A DNA stretch of 64,000 nt from Heritagella caecorum (lineage in GTDB: Bacteria; Bacillota; Clostridia; Oscillospirales; Acutalibacteraceae): the NCBI GenBank assembly GCA_904419035.1, contig CAJFQL010000008.1, positions 1 to 64,000 of the forward strand, read 5' to 3'. The position numbers were made by a program, and so were the translations under genes. A model generated the notes under the pieces. The model was not told the DNA's origin and searched no databases. It worked only from the letters and a program-made list of their open reading frames with translations. Shown piece by piece: positions 1 to 8,801 of this stretch. Positions within the stretch are counted from its first letter, which is position 1, and each line of letters starts with the position of its first letter.

Positions 1-87
1 GTGTTGCAAAAACGAATCGACGATTCAAGCTATACCCGCAAACCCGCATAAATACTGGCTTTTTAAGCACATCTCAGCCGAGAGTCA
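1..87. other. Window edge downstream of guaA, no gene seen
   Basis: These 87 bases lie between the window edge and the guaA stop codon. I see no open frame, strong hairpin or RNA gene in them. They may be a 3' untranslated region. Confidence 0.4.
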
Positions 88-1635
88 TCACTCCCACTCA
101 ATCGTTGCTGGGGGTTTACCCGTGCAGTCGTACAGCACCCGGTTAATGTGTTTGACTTCATTGACAATCCGGCTGGTAACCGTCTGTAATACCTCCCACG
201 GAATGGGAGCTGCTTCCGCCGTCATAAAGTCGGTGGTAGTTACAGCACGCAGAGCAACGGCATAGTCATAGGTACGTTCGTCCCCCATCACACCTACGCT
301 GCGCATATTGGTAAGCGCTGCATAGTACTGGCTGATCTGGCCGGCGAGTCCCGCTTTTGCAATTTCTTCCCGCCAAATGGCGTCCGCTTCCTGTACCATT
401 TTGACCTTTTCCGGCGTAACAGCGCCGATAATCCGAATGGCAAGGCCCGGACCCGGGAACGGCTGACGGCTGACAAGGTACTCCGGCAAGCCCAATTCAC
501 GACCTGCCTGCCGCGTTTCATCTTTGAACAGGTCGCGAAGCGGTTCGATAATCTCTTTAAAATCTACATAATCCGGCAAGCCGCCTACATTGTGGTGGGA
601 TTTAATGACCGTGCTTTCACCGCCTAGGCCGCTTTCTACCACATCGGGATAGATGGTCCCCTGAGCCAGGAAATCCACGGCGCCAATTTTTTTGGCTTCT
701 TCTTCAAAAACGCGAATGAACTCTTCGCCGATGATTTTACGCTTTTTCTCGGGCTCCTCTACCCCGGCCAGCTTGTCGTAAAAGCGCTGGCGGGCATTGA
801 CACAGACAAAATTCAGCTCGAACTGTCCCTGGGGCCCAAAGACTTCGCATACTTCTTCCATTTCATTTTTGCGCAGCAGGCCATGATCCACAAAGACGCA
901 GGTCAGCTGTTTACCCACCGCTTTCGCCAGCATAGCCGCCGCCACGGAGGAATCCACCCCGCCGGAAAGCGCGCACAGGACTTTCCCGTTCCCGATTTTT
1001 TCCCGCAAGGCTTTTACACTGGTTTCGACGAAGGAATCCATTTTCCAGTCCCCTTTGCAGCCGCACACGCGGTAGACAAAGTTGTGGAGCATCTGTTTCC
1101 CTTCCTGAGTGTGGAGCACTTCGGGGTGGAACTGCAGCGCATACAGCTTCTTTTCCGCCCATTCAGCTGCCGCTACCGGGCAGTTATCCGTATAGGCCGT
1201 CACTGTAAACCCGGGCGCCGGCTTTTCGATATAATCGTTATGGCTCATCCAGCAGACCGTATCACGGCTGACATCCTGGAAAATGGGTGAACTCGCATCC
1301 GTATACACCAGGGTTTTCCCATATTCCCGTTCGGGTGCTTTGCACACATGGCCGCCGAGCAAATGCATCATCAGCTGGCTACCATAGCAGATACCCAGTA
1401 CCGGGATCCCCAACTCAAAAACCGACGGGTCAATCGTGGGGGAATCAGGTTCGTATACGCTATTGGGACCGCCAGTAAAAATAATACCAACCGGGTTATG
1501 CGCTTTGATCGCATCAACCCCTACCCGGTACGAAACGATTTCGCAATACACATTGCACTCCCGCACGCGCCGGGCAATGAGCTGGTTATACTGACCGCCA
1601 AAGTCCACGACCAGCACTTTTTCGTTTTGTGCCAT
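88..1635 (-). CDS. guaA: GMP synthase (glutamine-hydrolysing)
   Basis: Converts XMP to GMP using ATP and glutamine, the last step of guanine nucleotide synthesis, in the cytoplasm. The 515 residues match the usual length. The N-terminal class I glutamine amidotransferase domain shows the nucleophile elbow GICYGSQLM near residue 82 and the catalytic His in LQFHPEV near 170. The ATP-pyrophosphatase domain begins with the P-loop SGGVDSS near 225, and the C-terminal dimerisation domain ends in KPPATIEWE, typical of the family. It follows glmS by only 26 bases and is probably the last gene of a purA-glmS-guaA unit. Nothing is truncated. Confidence 0.97.
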   Translation of the reverse strand: MAQNEKVLVVDFGGQYNQLIARRVRECNVYCEIVSYRVGVDAIKAHNPVGIIFTGGPNSVYEPDSPTIDPSVFELGIPVLGICYGSQLMMHLLGGHVCKAPEREYGKTLVYTDASSPIFQDVSRDTVCWMSHNDYIEKPAPGFTVTAYTDNCPVAAAEWAEKKLYALQFHPEVLHTQEGKQMLHNFVYRVCGCKGDWKMDSFVETSVKALREKIGNGKVLCALSGGVDSSVAAAMLAKAVGKQLTCVFVDHGLLRKNEMEEVCEVFGPQGQFELNFVCVNARQRFYDKLAGVEEPEKKRKIIGEEFIRVFEEEAKKIGAVDFLAQGTIYPDVVESGLGGESTVIKSHHNVGGLPDYVDFKEIIEPLRDLFKDETRQAGRELGLPEYLVSRQPFPGPGLAIRIIGAVTPEKVKMVQEADAIWREEIAKAGLAGQISQYYAALTNMRSVGVMGDERTYDYAVALRAVTTTDFMTAEAAPIPWEVLQTVTSRIVNEVKHINRVLYDCTGKPPATIEWE

Positions 1636-1661
1636 TTATCATCCATCCTGTCTTTTCAAAA

Positions 1662-3491
1662 TTATTCCACGGTTACCGATTTGGCAAGATTTCTTGGTTT
1701 ATCGATGTCGCACCCCTTCATAGCCGCCACGTAATAGGCAAACAGCTGCAGCGGAATGACCGAAAGCGACGGCAGCATCATATCGCAAGTTTTGGGGATA
1801 TAGAATGTGAAATCCGTCTCGGTTTCTATGGCTGTGTGTTCTTTCGTGGTAAGCCCCAAGACATAAGCCCCCCGGGCTTTGACCTCTTTCACATTGGACA
1901 TCATCTTATCAAACAACCGGTCAATCGTTGCCAACGCCACCACAAGTGTACCGTTTTCAATTAGGGAAATGGTACCGTGCTTCAGTTCCCCAGCGGCATA
2001 CGCTTCACTGTGGATATACGAAATTTCCTTGAGTTTTAAGGAGCCTTCCATAGAAAGGGCATAGTCCAGATTCCGGCCGATAAAGAAGATATCGCGGGCA
2101 TTAAAGTATTTGGATGCAAAATACTGGATCTTTTCCTTGTGCTGCAAGGCTTCTTCCACCAGATCGGGCAGTTTCTGCAGGCAGTCCACATAATAGTTGT
2201 AGTCGTCAGCGGAAATCGTCCCCAGCAAATCCGACAGATACAGCGTAATCATATACACAACAGCTAACTGCGTGCTATAGGCTTTTGTAGTCGCCACTGC
2301 AATTTCAGGACCTGCCCATGTGTAAATCACATCGTCCGATTCATTGGCAATGGAACTGCCCACCACGTTGACGATGGAGAGCACCCGTGCCCCGCATTTT
2401 TTCGCTTCCCGCAGTGCCGCCAGCGTATCGGCGGTTTCGCCCGACTGGCTGATTACGATCACCAAGGTGTTTTCATCGATGATCGGGTCCCGGTAGCGTA
2501 GTTCCGAAGCCACTTCGGCCTCGACCGGAATGCGGGTCATCTTTTCCAGATTATATTTAGCGACAACCCCTACATGGTACGCAGAGCCACATGCCACAAT
2601 GCAGATACGGTGAATGTGTTCCGCCTGTTCTTTGGTCAGGGTGATATCATCCAAGACGATCCGCCCGTCTTTGATCCGGGGCGAAATCGTATCACGCAAG
2701 GCTTTGGGCTGTTCCATGATTTCTTTAAACATGAAATGCTCATATCCGCCCTTTTCGGCCGCGTTGACATCCCAATCAATATGATCCGGCGTTTTCTGGA
2801 TGAGTTCCCCGTCCATATTCATGACTTCCACTTTTTCCCGGGTCAGACGCACAATTTCCTGATCCTTCAGCCGGTAAATGTCCCGGGTTTTCGAAAGGAT
2901 GGCCGGAACGTCGGACGCAATGAAGTTTTCGCCTTTGCCCAACCCAACAATCAAGGGGCTATCTTTACGCACCGCATACATTTCATCAGGGGAATCGGCA
3001 CAGATAACCCCCAGCGCATACGAACCTTCCAGTTTGCGCAATACTTTCACCAGGGCCGCAAAGGTATCACCTTCATAATAGTATTCCAGCAGCTGAGCGA
3101 TGACTTCCGTATCGGTTTCGGAAACAAACGTAACGCCCTTTCCGATCAAATATTCTTTTAAAGCCAGGTAGTTTTCAATAATCCCGTTGTGAACCACGGC
3201 AAATTTCCCGTGGTCACTAACCTGCGGATGGGAATTGATATCGCTGGGAGCACCGTGCGTGGCCCAACGGGTATGCCCAATGCCAATGGTTCCATCCAAA
3301 TCTTTGCCGCCATGCAGTTTATCGCACAGAATTTTCAGCTTTCCCTTTGCTTTTTCCACTTGAAGGCCGCGCTTTTCATCATATACCGCCACACCGGCCG
3401 AATCGTATCCACGGTACTCCAGTTTTTCCAAACCTTTTAACAGAATCGGCGTGGCGGGATCGTACCCTACATAACCGACAATTCCACACAT
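1662..3491 (-). CDS. glmS: Glutamine-fructose-6-phosphate aminotransferase (isomerising)
   Basis: Makes glucosamine-6-phosphate from fructose-6-phosphate and glutamine, the first step towards UDP-GlcNAc and peptidoglycan. The protein starts MCGIVGYVG, so Cys2 becomes the N-terminal nucleophile after Met removal. The class II amidotransferase domain covers about residues 1-240; two SIS sugar-isomerase domains follow, with VISQSGETADT near 350, and the C-terminus KPRNLAKSVTVE is the family signature. The 609 residues are normal. It lies between purA and guaA. The 106-base spacer upstream shows no glmS ribozyme core, so feedback by that ribozyme is unlikely here. Confidence 0.97.
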   Translation of the reverse strand: MCGIVGYVGYDPATPILLKGLEKLEYRGYDSAGVAVYDEKRGLQVEKAKGKLKILCDKLHGGKDLDGTIGIGHTRWATHGAPSDINSHPQVSDHGKFAVVHNGIIENYLALKEYLIGKGVTFVSETDTEVIAQLLEYYYEGDTFAALVKVLRKLEGSYALGVICADSPDEMYAVRKDSPLIVGLGKGENFIASDVPAILSKTRDIYRLKDQEIVRLTREKVEVMNMDGELIQKTPDHIDWDVNAAEKGGYEHFMFKEIMEQPKALRDTISPRIKDGRIVLDDITLTKEQAEHIHRICIVACGSAYHVGVVAKYNLEKMTRIPVEAEVASELRYRDPIIDENTLVIVISQSGETADTLAALREAKKCGARVLSIVNVVGSSIANESDDVIYTWAGPEIAVATTKAYSTQLAVVYMITLYLSDLLGTISADDYNYYVDCLQKLPDLVEEALQHKEKIQYFASKYFNARDIFFIGRNLDYALSMEGSLKLKEISYIHSEAYAAGELKHGTISLIENGTLVVALATIDRLFDKMMSNVKEVKARGAYVLGLTTKEHTAIETETDFTFYIPKTCDMMLPSLSVIPLQLFAYYVAAMKGCDIDKPRNLAKSVTVE

Positions 3492-3552
3492 AACTCATAC
3501 CCGCCTTTCCTATTGCAGGGAACACTCCTGCATTCTATTTGAAAGCCAAATA

Positions 3553-3580
3553 AGCGCCAGTACAAAACTGTACCAGCGCT
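3553..3580. terminator. Inverted repeat between purA and glmS
   Basis: A 12-base-pair stem (arms 3553-3564 and 3569-3580, two G-U pairs on the RNA) closes a 4-base loop. The run of T follows it on the plus strand; on the coding (minus) strand it is preceded by A and followed by a weaker T-rich stretch. It may be a partial purA terminator or an RNA processing site ahead of glmS. Confidence 0.5.
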
Positions 3581-3597
3581 TTTTTGTATCAGGCTTT

Positions 3598-4884
3598 TTA
3601 GCGATAGATAATGTCTTCCCGAGCCGGACCGTTGCTGATCATCGTAAACGGTACGCCAATATGCTTTTCGGCAAATTCGATGTATTTGCGGCAGTTCTCC
3701 GGCAGGTCTTCATACTTGCGAATCCCACGGATATCGCACTTCCAACCGGGCAGCACCTCATAAATGGGTTTGCAGTGTTTGAGCTGGCTGGTTACCGGGA
3801 AGGATTCCAGGCGCTTGCCGTTGAGCTCATACGCGACACAAACCGGGATTTCATCCAGATAACCCAGGGCATCCAGTACCGTAAACGCCACATCGGTTGC
3901 ACCCTGTACCTGGCAGCCATACCTGGAAGCCACCAGATCCAGCCATCCCATGCGGCGCGGCCGTCCCGTCGTAGCGCCGTACTCACCACCGTCACCACCG
4001 CGACGGCGGAGTTCGTCGGCTTCTTCCCCGAAGATTTCGCTGACAAATTCCCCGGCCCCTACCGCGCTGGAGTAGGCCTTGACCACCGTGACGATCTGTT
4101 TGATCTCATACGGCGGCAAGCCGGCACCCACAGCGCCATAACCGGCCAACGTAGAAGAAGACGTGACCATCGGATAAATGCCGAAGTCCGGGTCTTTCAA
4201 AGAACCCAGCTGACCTTCCAGCAAAATGGTCTTTCCCTCTTTCACGGCCTGATGGAGAAGCGCCGCCGTGTCCGCCACATAAGGAGCCAGCAGCTCTTTA
4301 TATTCCATCAATTTCTGGAAAACTTCTTCCGGATCCAAGGCCGGCTGGTGATAGAGATGTTCCATCAGCACATTCTTAATGGCCAGCACATGGCCGATAT
4401 GTTCCCGCAGATCCGCTTCGTCTCCATACAGTTCACTGATCTGAAAACCGATCTTCGAATATTTATCGGAATAGAACGGCGCGATCCCCGATTTGGTCGA
4501 ACCGAAGCTCTTCCCTGCCAGACGGGCTTCTTCCATGGCATCCAGCGCCTGGTGATACGGCATCACGATCTGGGCACGGTTAGAAACCAGGATTTTCGGC
4601 GCCGGCACCCCACGGTCCTCAATGCTTTTGAGTTCCTTGACGAAATTCTCCACACTGAAAGCCACACCATTGCCAATAATATTGATGATATTCTGATGGA
4701 AAACGCCGCTGGGCAACTGATGCAGGGCAAATTTCCCATAATTATTTACGATCGTATGCCCGGCATTACTGCCGCCCTGAAAACGAATTACAATATCGGC
4801 ATCCTGAGCCAATACGTCGGTGAGCTTGCCTTTTCCTTCGTCGCCCCAGTTAGCGCCAACGATTGCTTTTACCATAATTGCCAT
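3598..4884 (-). CDS. purA: Adenylosuccinate synthetase
   Basis: Joins IMP and aspartate with GTP to give adenylosuccinate, the first committed step to AMP. The N-terminal GTP-binding loop NWGDEGKGKL, the IMP-site motif GSTKSGIAPFYSDK near residue 130 and the GRPRRMGW motif near 305 are all present; 428 residues is normal. ATG at 4884 and an in-frame ATG at 4875 (giving MVKAIVGANW) are both possible; relatives favour the second, and neither has a clear ribosome binding site. It has its own promoter and a structured leader, separating it from purB, which acts next in the same branch. Confidence 0.96.
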   Translation of the reverse strand: MAIMVKAIVGANWGDEGKGKLTDVLAQDADIVIRFQGGSNAGHTIVNNYGKFALHQLPSGVFHQNIINIIGNGVAFSVENFVKELKSIEDRGVPAPKILVSNRAQIVMPYHQALDAMEEARLAGKSFGSTKSGIAPFYSDKYSKIGFQISELYGDEADLREHIGHVLAIKNVLMEHLYHQPALDPEEVFQKLMEYKELLAPYVADTAALLHQAVKEGKTILLEGQLGSLKDPDFGIYPMVTSSSTLAGYGAVGAGLPPYEIKQIVTVVKAYSSAVGAGEFVSEIFGEEADELRRRGGDGGEYGATTGRPRRMGWLDLVASRYGCQVQGATDVAFTVLDALGYLDEIPVCVAYELNGKRLESFPVTSQLKHCKPIYEVLPGWKCDIRGIRKYEDLPENCRKYIEFAEKHIGVPFTMISNGPAREDIIYR

Positions 4885-4899
4885 CTCTCAACTTTCATA

Positions 4900-4976
4900 C
4901 TCCCCCAAAGGGGAGGAAATCATTCCCAGCAAAGCGGGAGTGGGTGCGAACACCTTTCCCCGGCGTCGCACACCAT
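4900..4976 (-). promoter_or_regulatory. Structured leader of purA
   Basis: Three short stem-loops can be drawn in the RNA between the promoter and purA: a GGUG/CACC stem with a UUCG loop at 4943-4954, a UCCC/GGGA stem at 4924-4939, and a CUCCCC/GGGGAG-type stem at 4900-4915 that would sequester the most purine-rich stretch upstream of the start. I do not recognise a known riboswitch consensus. A role in translation control is inference. Confidence 0.35.
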
Positions 4977-4982
4977 GCCTTG

Positions 4983-5010
4983 ATTTTACCATATTCCTAT
5001 GAAAAAGCAA
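4983..5010 (-). promoter_or_regulatory. Promoter of purA-glmS-guaA
   Basis: On the minus strand a -35 TTGCTT (5005-5010), a 16-base spacer and a -10 TAAAAT (4983-4988) with an extended-10 TGG just upstream. It sits directly after the purB terminator hairpin, so purA starts a new transcription unit. Confidence 0.6.
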
Positions 5011-5013
5011 AGC

Positions 5014-5083
5014 AAAAAATGCAGTTTTCCACCTAAAACAGCCGTATTCCTTCTGAAAACAGCCAACCAGGCAGAAAACTGCA
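5014..5083 (-). terminator. Long-loop terminator after purB
   Basis: A perfect 10-base-pair stem (5074-5083 with 5020-5029) encloses a 44-base loop and is followed on the minus strand by six T (5014-5019). The loop holds two copies of a GGCTGTTTT-like segment that could form alternative pairings. It lies 13 bases after the purB stop. Confidence 0.65.
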
Positions 5084-5096
5084 CGAAAAAGAAAAA

Positions 5097-6533
5097 TTAC
5101 ACGTCAATCTCTGCCGTTTCCTGGGGAAGATCGGAGAAATCGGACAGGATGGGGTCGATCACTTCATGGAGGAAGTCGTCGGTCTGCTGAGGCGCACGTC
5201 CCACATACAGGCTGGGGTCGACCAATTTATCCAATTCTTCACGGCTGACACCGAACAGCGGATCGGCCGCAATCCGGGAAAGCAGATCGTTTTCGCCGCC
5301 CTGTTCTTTTACCACACGCGAAGCCGCCATGGAGTGCTGGCGAATGGCCTCATGCAGCTGCTGACGGTTGCCTCCGCGTTTAACGGCATCCATCATGATG
5401 TTTTCTGTTGCCATAAACGGCAGTTCCCGGCGCAAATGCTGGTCGATCACTTTCGGATATACCACCAGGCCATCGGCCACGTTCATATACAGGTTCAAGA
5501 TACCATCCACAGCCAGGAACGCTTCTGGCACACTGATGCGTTTGTTGGCCGAATCGTCCAGGGTCCGTTCAAACCACTGGGTGGCCGCCGTAATCGCCGG
5601 GTTGAGGCTGTCGCAAATTACGTAACGAGCCAGAGAAGCGATCCGTTCGCTGCGCATGGGGTTGCGCTTATACGCCATCGCCGAAGAACCGATCTGATTT
5701 TTCTCGAAGGGTTCTTCCACTTCTTTGAGGTGCTGCAAAAGGCGAATGTCATTGGAGAATTTCGCCGCACTCTGGGCAATCCCGGAGAGGATCGACAGGA
5801 TCTGGCTATCCAGCTTCCGGGAATACGTTTGGCCCGAAACAGCAAAGCAAGACGTATACCCCATTTTCTCGGCGATCTTCTTGTCAAGCTCTTTCACTTT
5901 ACTGTGGTCCCCGTCAAACAGTTCCAAAAAGCTGGCCTGGGTGCCGGTTGTCCCCTTGCTGCCAAGGAGTTTTGCTTTACTGAGCTGGTAACGGACATCT
6001 TCCAGATCCATCACCAGTTCCTGCATCCACAGCGTGGCACGTTTCCCTACCGTCGTGGGCTGGGCCGGCTGGAAATGCGTAAAAGCCAGGGTGGGCAGGT
6101 TCTTATATTCATCGGCAAACTTGCGCAATACACGCAATACCCCCACAATCTTGCGTTCCACCACACGCAGGGCTTCCGTCATAATGATAATGTCGGTGTT
6201 ATCCCCCACATAACAGGACGTGGCCCCCAAGTGGATAATCGGCATGGCTTTCGGGCACTGCTGGCCAAATGCATACACATGGCTCATCACATCGTGGCGG
6301 ACTTCCTTTTCACGGGCCTCAGCCACTTCGTAATTGATGTCTTCCACATGGGCCTTCATTTCGTCGATCTGTTCCTGCGTAATCGGCAGGCCCAGTTCTT
6401 TTTCGGCTTCGGCCAGAGCGATCCACAGGCGACGCCAGGTTTGGAATTTCTTATCGGGCGAAAACAGGAATTTCATTTCCGCATCGGCATAGCGGGCCGA
6501 CAGCGGAGATTCATACGTATTTTTCACAGGCAA
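5097..6533 (-). CDS. purB: Adenylosuccinate lyase
   Basis: Cleaves SAICAR to AICAR and adenylosuccinate to AMP, releasing fumarate; it works twice in purine synthesis. The fumarase/aspartase signature GSSAMAYKRNPMRSE lies near residue 285, with the catalytic serine loop, and HLGATSCYVGDNTD near residue 100. The 478 residues fit the family. It starts 20 bases after purF and is the last gene of the carA-carB-purC-purF-purB run before the terminator at 5014-5083. Confidence 0.96.
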   Translation of the reverse strand: MPVKNTYESPLSARYADAEMKFLFSPDKKFQTWRRLWIALAEAEKELGLPITQEQIDEMKAHVEDINYEVAEAREKEVRHDVMSHVYAFGQQCPKAMPIIHLGATSCYVGDNTDIIIMTEALRVVERKIVGVLRVLRKFADEYKNLPTLAFTHFQPAQPTTVGKRATLWMQELVMDLEDVRYQLSKAKLLGSKGTTGTQASFLELFDGDHSKVKELDKKIAEKMGYTSCFAVSGQTYSRKLDSQILSILSGIAQSAAKFSNDIRLLQHLKEVEEPFEKNQIGSSAMAYKRNPMRSERIASLARYVICDSLNPAITAATQWFERTLDDSANKRISVPEAFLAVDGILNLYMNVADGLVVYPKVIDQHLRRELPFMATENIMMDAVKRGGNRQQLHEAIRQHSMAASRVVKEQGGENDLLSRIAADPLFGVSREELDKLVDPSLYVGRAPQQTDDFLHEVIDPILSDFSDLPQETAEIDV

Positions 6534-6553
6534 TTCGTCCTTTCCTCACAGAC

Positions 6554-8008
6554 TTACACGCGTTTAATCGGCATGCAGTACTGGTCAATTTTACTGTACG
6601 AGGTAAGATCCGGCGTTTCGGCCGGATAATGCCCGGTAAAGCAGGCATCGCAAAAGCCTTTCCGTCCGGGAATCATGTGATGCAGGGCATCCAAGCTCAA
6701 ATACGCCAGGGAATCTGCTCCCAGCAATTTTGCAATTTCCTCCACCGAGTGGTGGCAGGCAATCAGATCCTCTTTCGACGGAATATCGGTACCATAATAG
6801 CAAGGCCACAAAAAGGCCGGGGAACTGATGCGTACATGGACTTCTTTCGCCCCCGCTTCGCGGAGCATACGGACAATGCGTTCGCTAGTCGTACCGCGCA
6901 CAATGGAGTCATCGAGCATAATGACACGCTTGCCCGCTACTTCCCGGGCAATGGCATTGAGTTTTAACTGAACACTGCGGGCACGCTCTTCCTGAGTGGG
7001 CTTAATAAAGGTACGGCCAATATAGGAATTGCGGACGATCCCCTTCTGGAAGGGAATACCCGATTCTTCACTGTACCCAATGGCGGCATCCACCCCGGAT
7101 TCCGGTACCCCAATGACCATATCGGCTTCTACCGGACTTTCTTTGGCGAGCAGGCGGCCTGCATTTTTTCGTGCCTCATATACACTGACCCCGTCGATGA
7201 CGCTGTCTGTACGGGCAAAATAAATATATTCAAAAATGCACAGAGACTTTTTCGAGGAATCTCCCTTTTTATAAGTCTTCAGGCCCTCAGGTCCCACCAT
7301 GACGATTTCACCGGGTTCTACATCCCGCACAAATTCGGCCCCACAGGCATCCAGAGCACAGGTTTCAGAAGCAAACACCCAGGTGTCTTCCCCAATCCGA
7401 CCCATACAAAGCGGACGGAATCCATGAGGATCACGGGCCGCAATCAATTTTTGCGGGCTCATAACCAGCAAAGAATAAGCGCCCTTGATGGTATCGAGCG
7501 TGCGGGCCACCGCTTCTTCAATGGAATGACAATGCAGCCTCTCCCGGGCAATCACATACGCAATTACTTCCGAATCAATGGTCGTTTGGAAAATACAGCC
7601 CATTTGCTGCATTTCCTGTTTTAACTCCCTGGCATTCGTCAGATTCCCGTTGTGGGCGATCGCTAAAGTTCCTTTTGCATACCGCATGACAAGAGGCTGG
7701 GCATTTTCGCGCACACTGCCCCCGGCGGTTGAATAGCGCACATGCGCCACCGCAATCTGTCCATCCAGCTTTTCCAGGGTTTCCCGGCAAAAAGCTTCTG
7801 TTACCAACCCCATATCTTTGGAATAGGAAATCACACCATCCTGATTAACCGCAATGCCGCAGCTTTCCTGGCCGCGGTGCTGCAAAGACAGCAAACCATT
7901 GTAGCAGGCAAAAGCAGGATGCACGGCGCCTGTCGGTGAATAGATCCCGAAGACGCCGCATTCCTCATGGGGCTTTGAATACTCTTCCCTTTCGGGTAAA
8001 ACATTCAT
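6554..8008 (-). CDS. purF: Amidophosphoribosyltransferase, Fe-S type
   Basis: Commits PRPP to purine synthesis by transferring ammonia from glutamine to give phosphoribosylamine. A 16-residue propeptide precedes Cys17 in HEECGVFGIY, so the enzyme should mature by cleavage to expose this nucleophile. The PRPP loop VIMLDDSIVRGTTS is near residue 360. Cysteines in SLCIFEY, WPCYYG and GFCDACF correspond to the four ligands of the [4Fe-4S] cluster known in Bacillus subtilis PurF, which makes that enzyme oxygen-labile. The 484 residues are normal. It sits between purC (39 bases) and purB (20 bases). Confidence 0.96.
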   Translation of the reverse strand: MNVLPEREEYSKPHEECGVFGIYSPTGAVHPAFACYNGLLSLQHRGQESCGIAVNQDGVISYSKDMGLVTEAFCRETLEKLDGQIAVAHVRYSTAGGSVRENAQPLVMRYAKGTLAIAHNGNLTNARELKQEMQQMGCIFQTTIDSEVIAYVIARERLHCHSIEEAVARTLDTIKGAYSLLVMSPQKLIAARDPHGFRPLCMGRIGEDTWVFASETCALDACGAEFVRDVEPGEIVMVGPEGLKTYKKGDSSKKSLCIFEYIYFARTDSVIDGVSVYEARKNAGRLLAKESPVEADMVIGVPESGVDAAIGYSEESGIPFQKGIVRNSYIGRTFIKPTQEERARSVQLKLNAIAREVAGKRVIMLDDSIVRGTTSERIVRMLREAGAKEVHVRISSPAFLWPCYYGTDIPSKEDLIACHHSVEEIAKLLGADSLAYLSLDALHHMIPGRKGFCDACFTGHYPAETPDLTSYSKIDQYCMPIKRV

Positions 8009-8047
8009 CTTTTTTCTTCCCCCAATAGACTGTGTTGCAAAATGTAA

Positions 8048-8758
8048 TTACTGAAGGCCAATGCGCTTCATCATTTCGGCATAGGCTTCTTCTACCCCGC
8101 CCAGATCGCGGCGGAAACGGTCTTTGTCCAGCTTTTCATGGGTGTTGATATCCCAGAAGCGGCAGGTGTCCGGCGAAATTTCGTCCGCCAGCACGATCTG
8201 GCCATCCGCCGTACGGCCGAATTCCAGTTTGAAGTCGATCAGTTCTACCCCTACGGAAGCAAAGAATTCGCACATGATCTCGTTGATTTTGCGGCTCATA
8301 TCCGAGATGGTATCCAGGTCTTCCTTCGTAGCAAAACCGGCCGCCAGAATATGGGATTCATTCACCATGGGATCGTCCAGTTCATCGCACTTGTAGCTGA
8401 ATTCCAGCACCGGGCACAGCAGTTCCGTACCTTCTTTCAAACCGAGGCGCTTTGCCATGGAACCGGCTGCTTTGTTGCGCATGATGACTTCCAGCGGTAC
8501 GATGGTTACTTTCTTGACCAGCGTTTCACGGTCGTTGAGCTCCTTGACAAAATGGGTGGGAATCCCGTGTTTTTCCAACAGCTGGAACATAAAGTTGCTC
8601 ATGCGGTTGTTCACAACCCCTTTGCCAACAATGGTACCTTTCTTCTTGCCGTTAAAGGCTGTGGCATCATCTTTATACGAAACAATGCACAGGTTGGGGT
8701 CATCGGTGGCGAACACTTTCTTGGCTTTTCCTTCGTACATCTGTTCCATTTTCTGCAT
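8048..8758 (-). CDS. purC: Phosphoribosylaminoimidazole-succinocarboxamide synthase
   Basis: SAICAR synthetase: couples aspartate to CAIR with ATP. The start MEQMYEGKAKKVFATDDPN gives the ATP-binding strand, SYKDDATAFNGKK follows, and the family signature LADEISPDTCRFWD lies near residue 195. The 236 residues are the usual bacterial length. ATG 8758 (MQKMEQMYEGK) and the ATG three codons later are both possible; an AGGAGG-like site stands before the first. It lies between carB (43 bases) and purF (39 bases). purE, purK, purL, purM, purN, purD and purH are not in the window. Confidence 0.96.
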   Translation of the reverse strand: MQKMEQMYEGKAKKVFATDDPNLCIVSYKDDATAFNGKKKGTIVGKGVVNNRMSNFMFQLLEKHGIPTHFVKELNDRETLVKKVTIVPLEVIMRNKAAGSMAKRLGLKEGTELLCPVLEFSYKCDELDDPMVNESHILAAGFATKEDLDTISDMSRKINEIMCEFFASVGVELIDFKLEFGRTADGQIVLADEISPDTCRFWDINTHEKLDKDRFRRDLGGVEEAYAEMMKRIGLQ

Positions 8759-8801
8759 GACAAAAAACCTCCTGTAAAAATGTTTGAAGCTTTATGTGAT
8801 T

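Noticed and set aside
3492..3597. glmS ribozyme upstream of glmS
   Set aside because: The spacer is only 106 bases and lacks the ribozyme core and double pseudoknot sequence; the AGCGC in the hairpin is coincidental.
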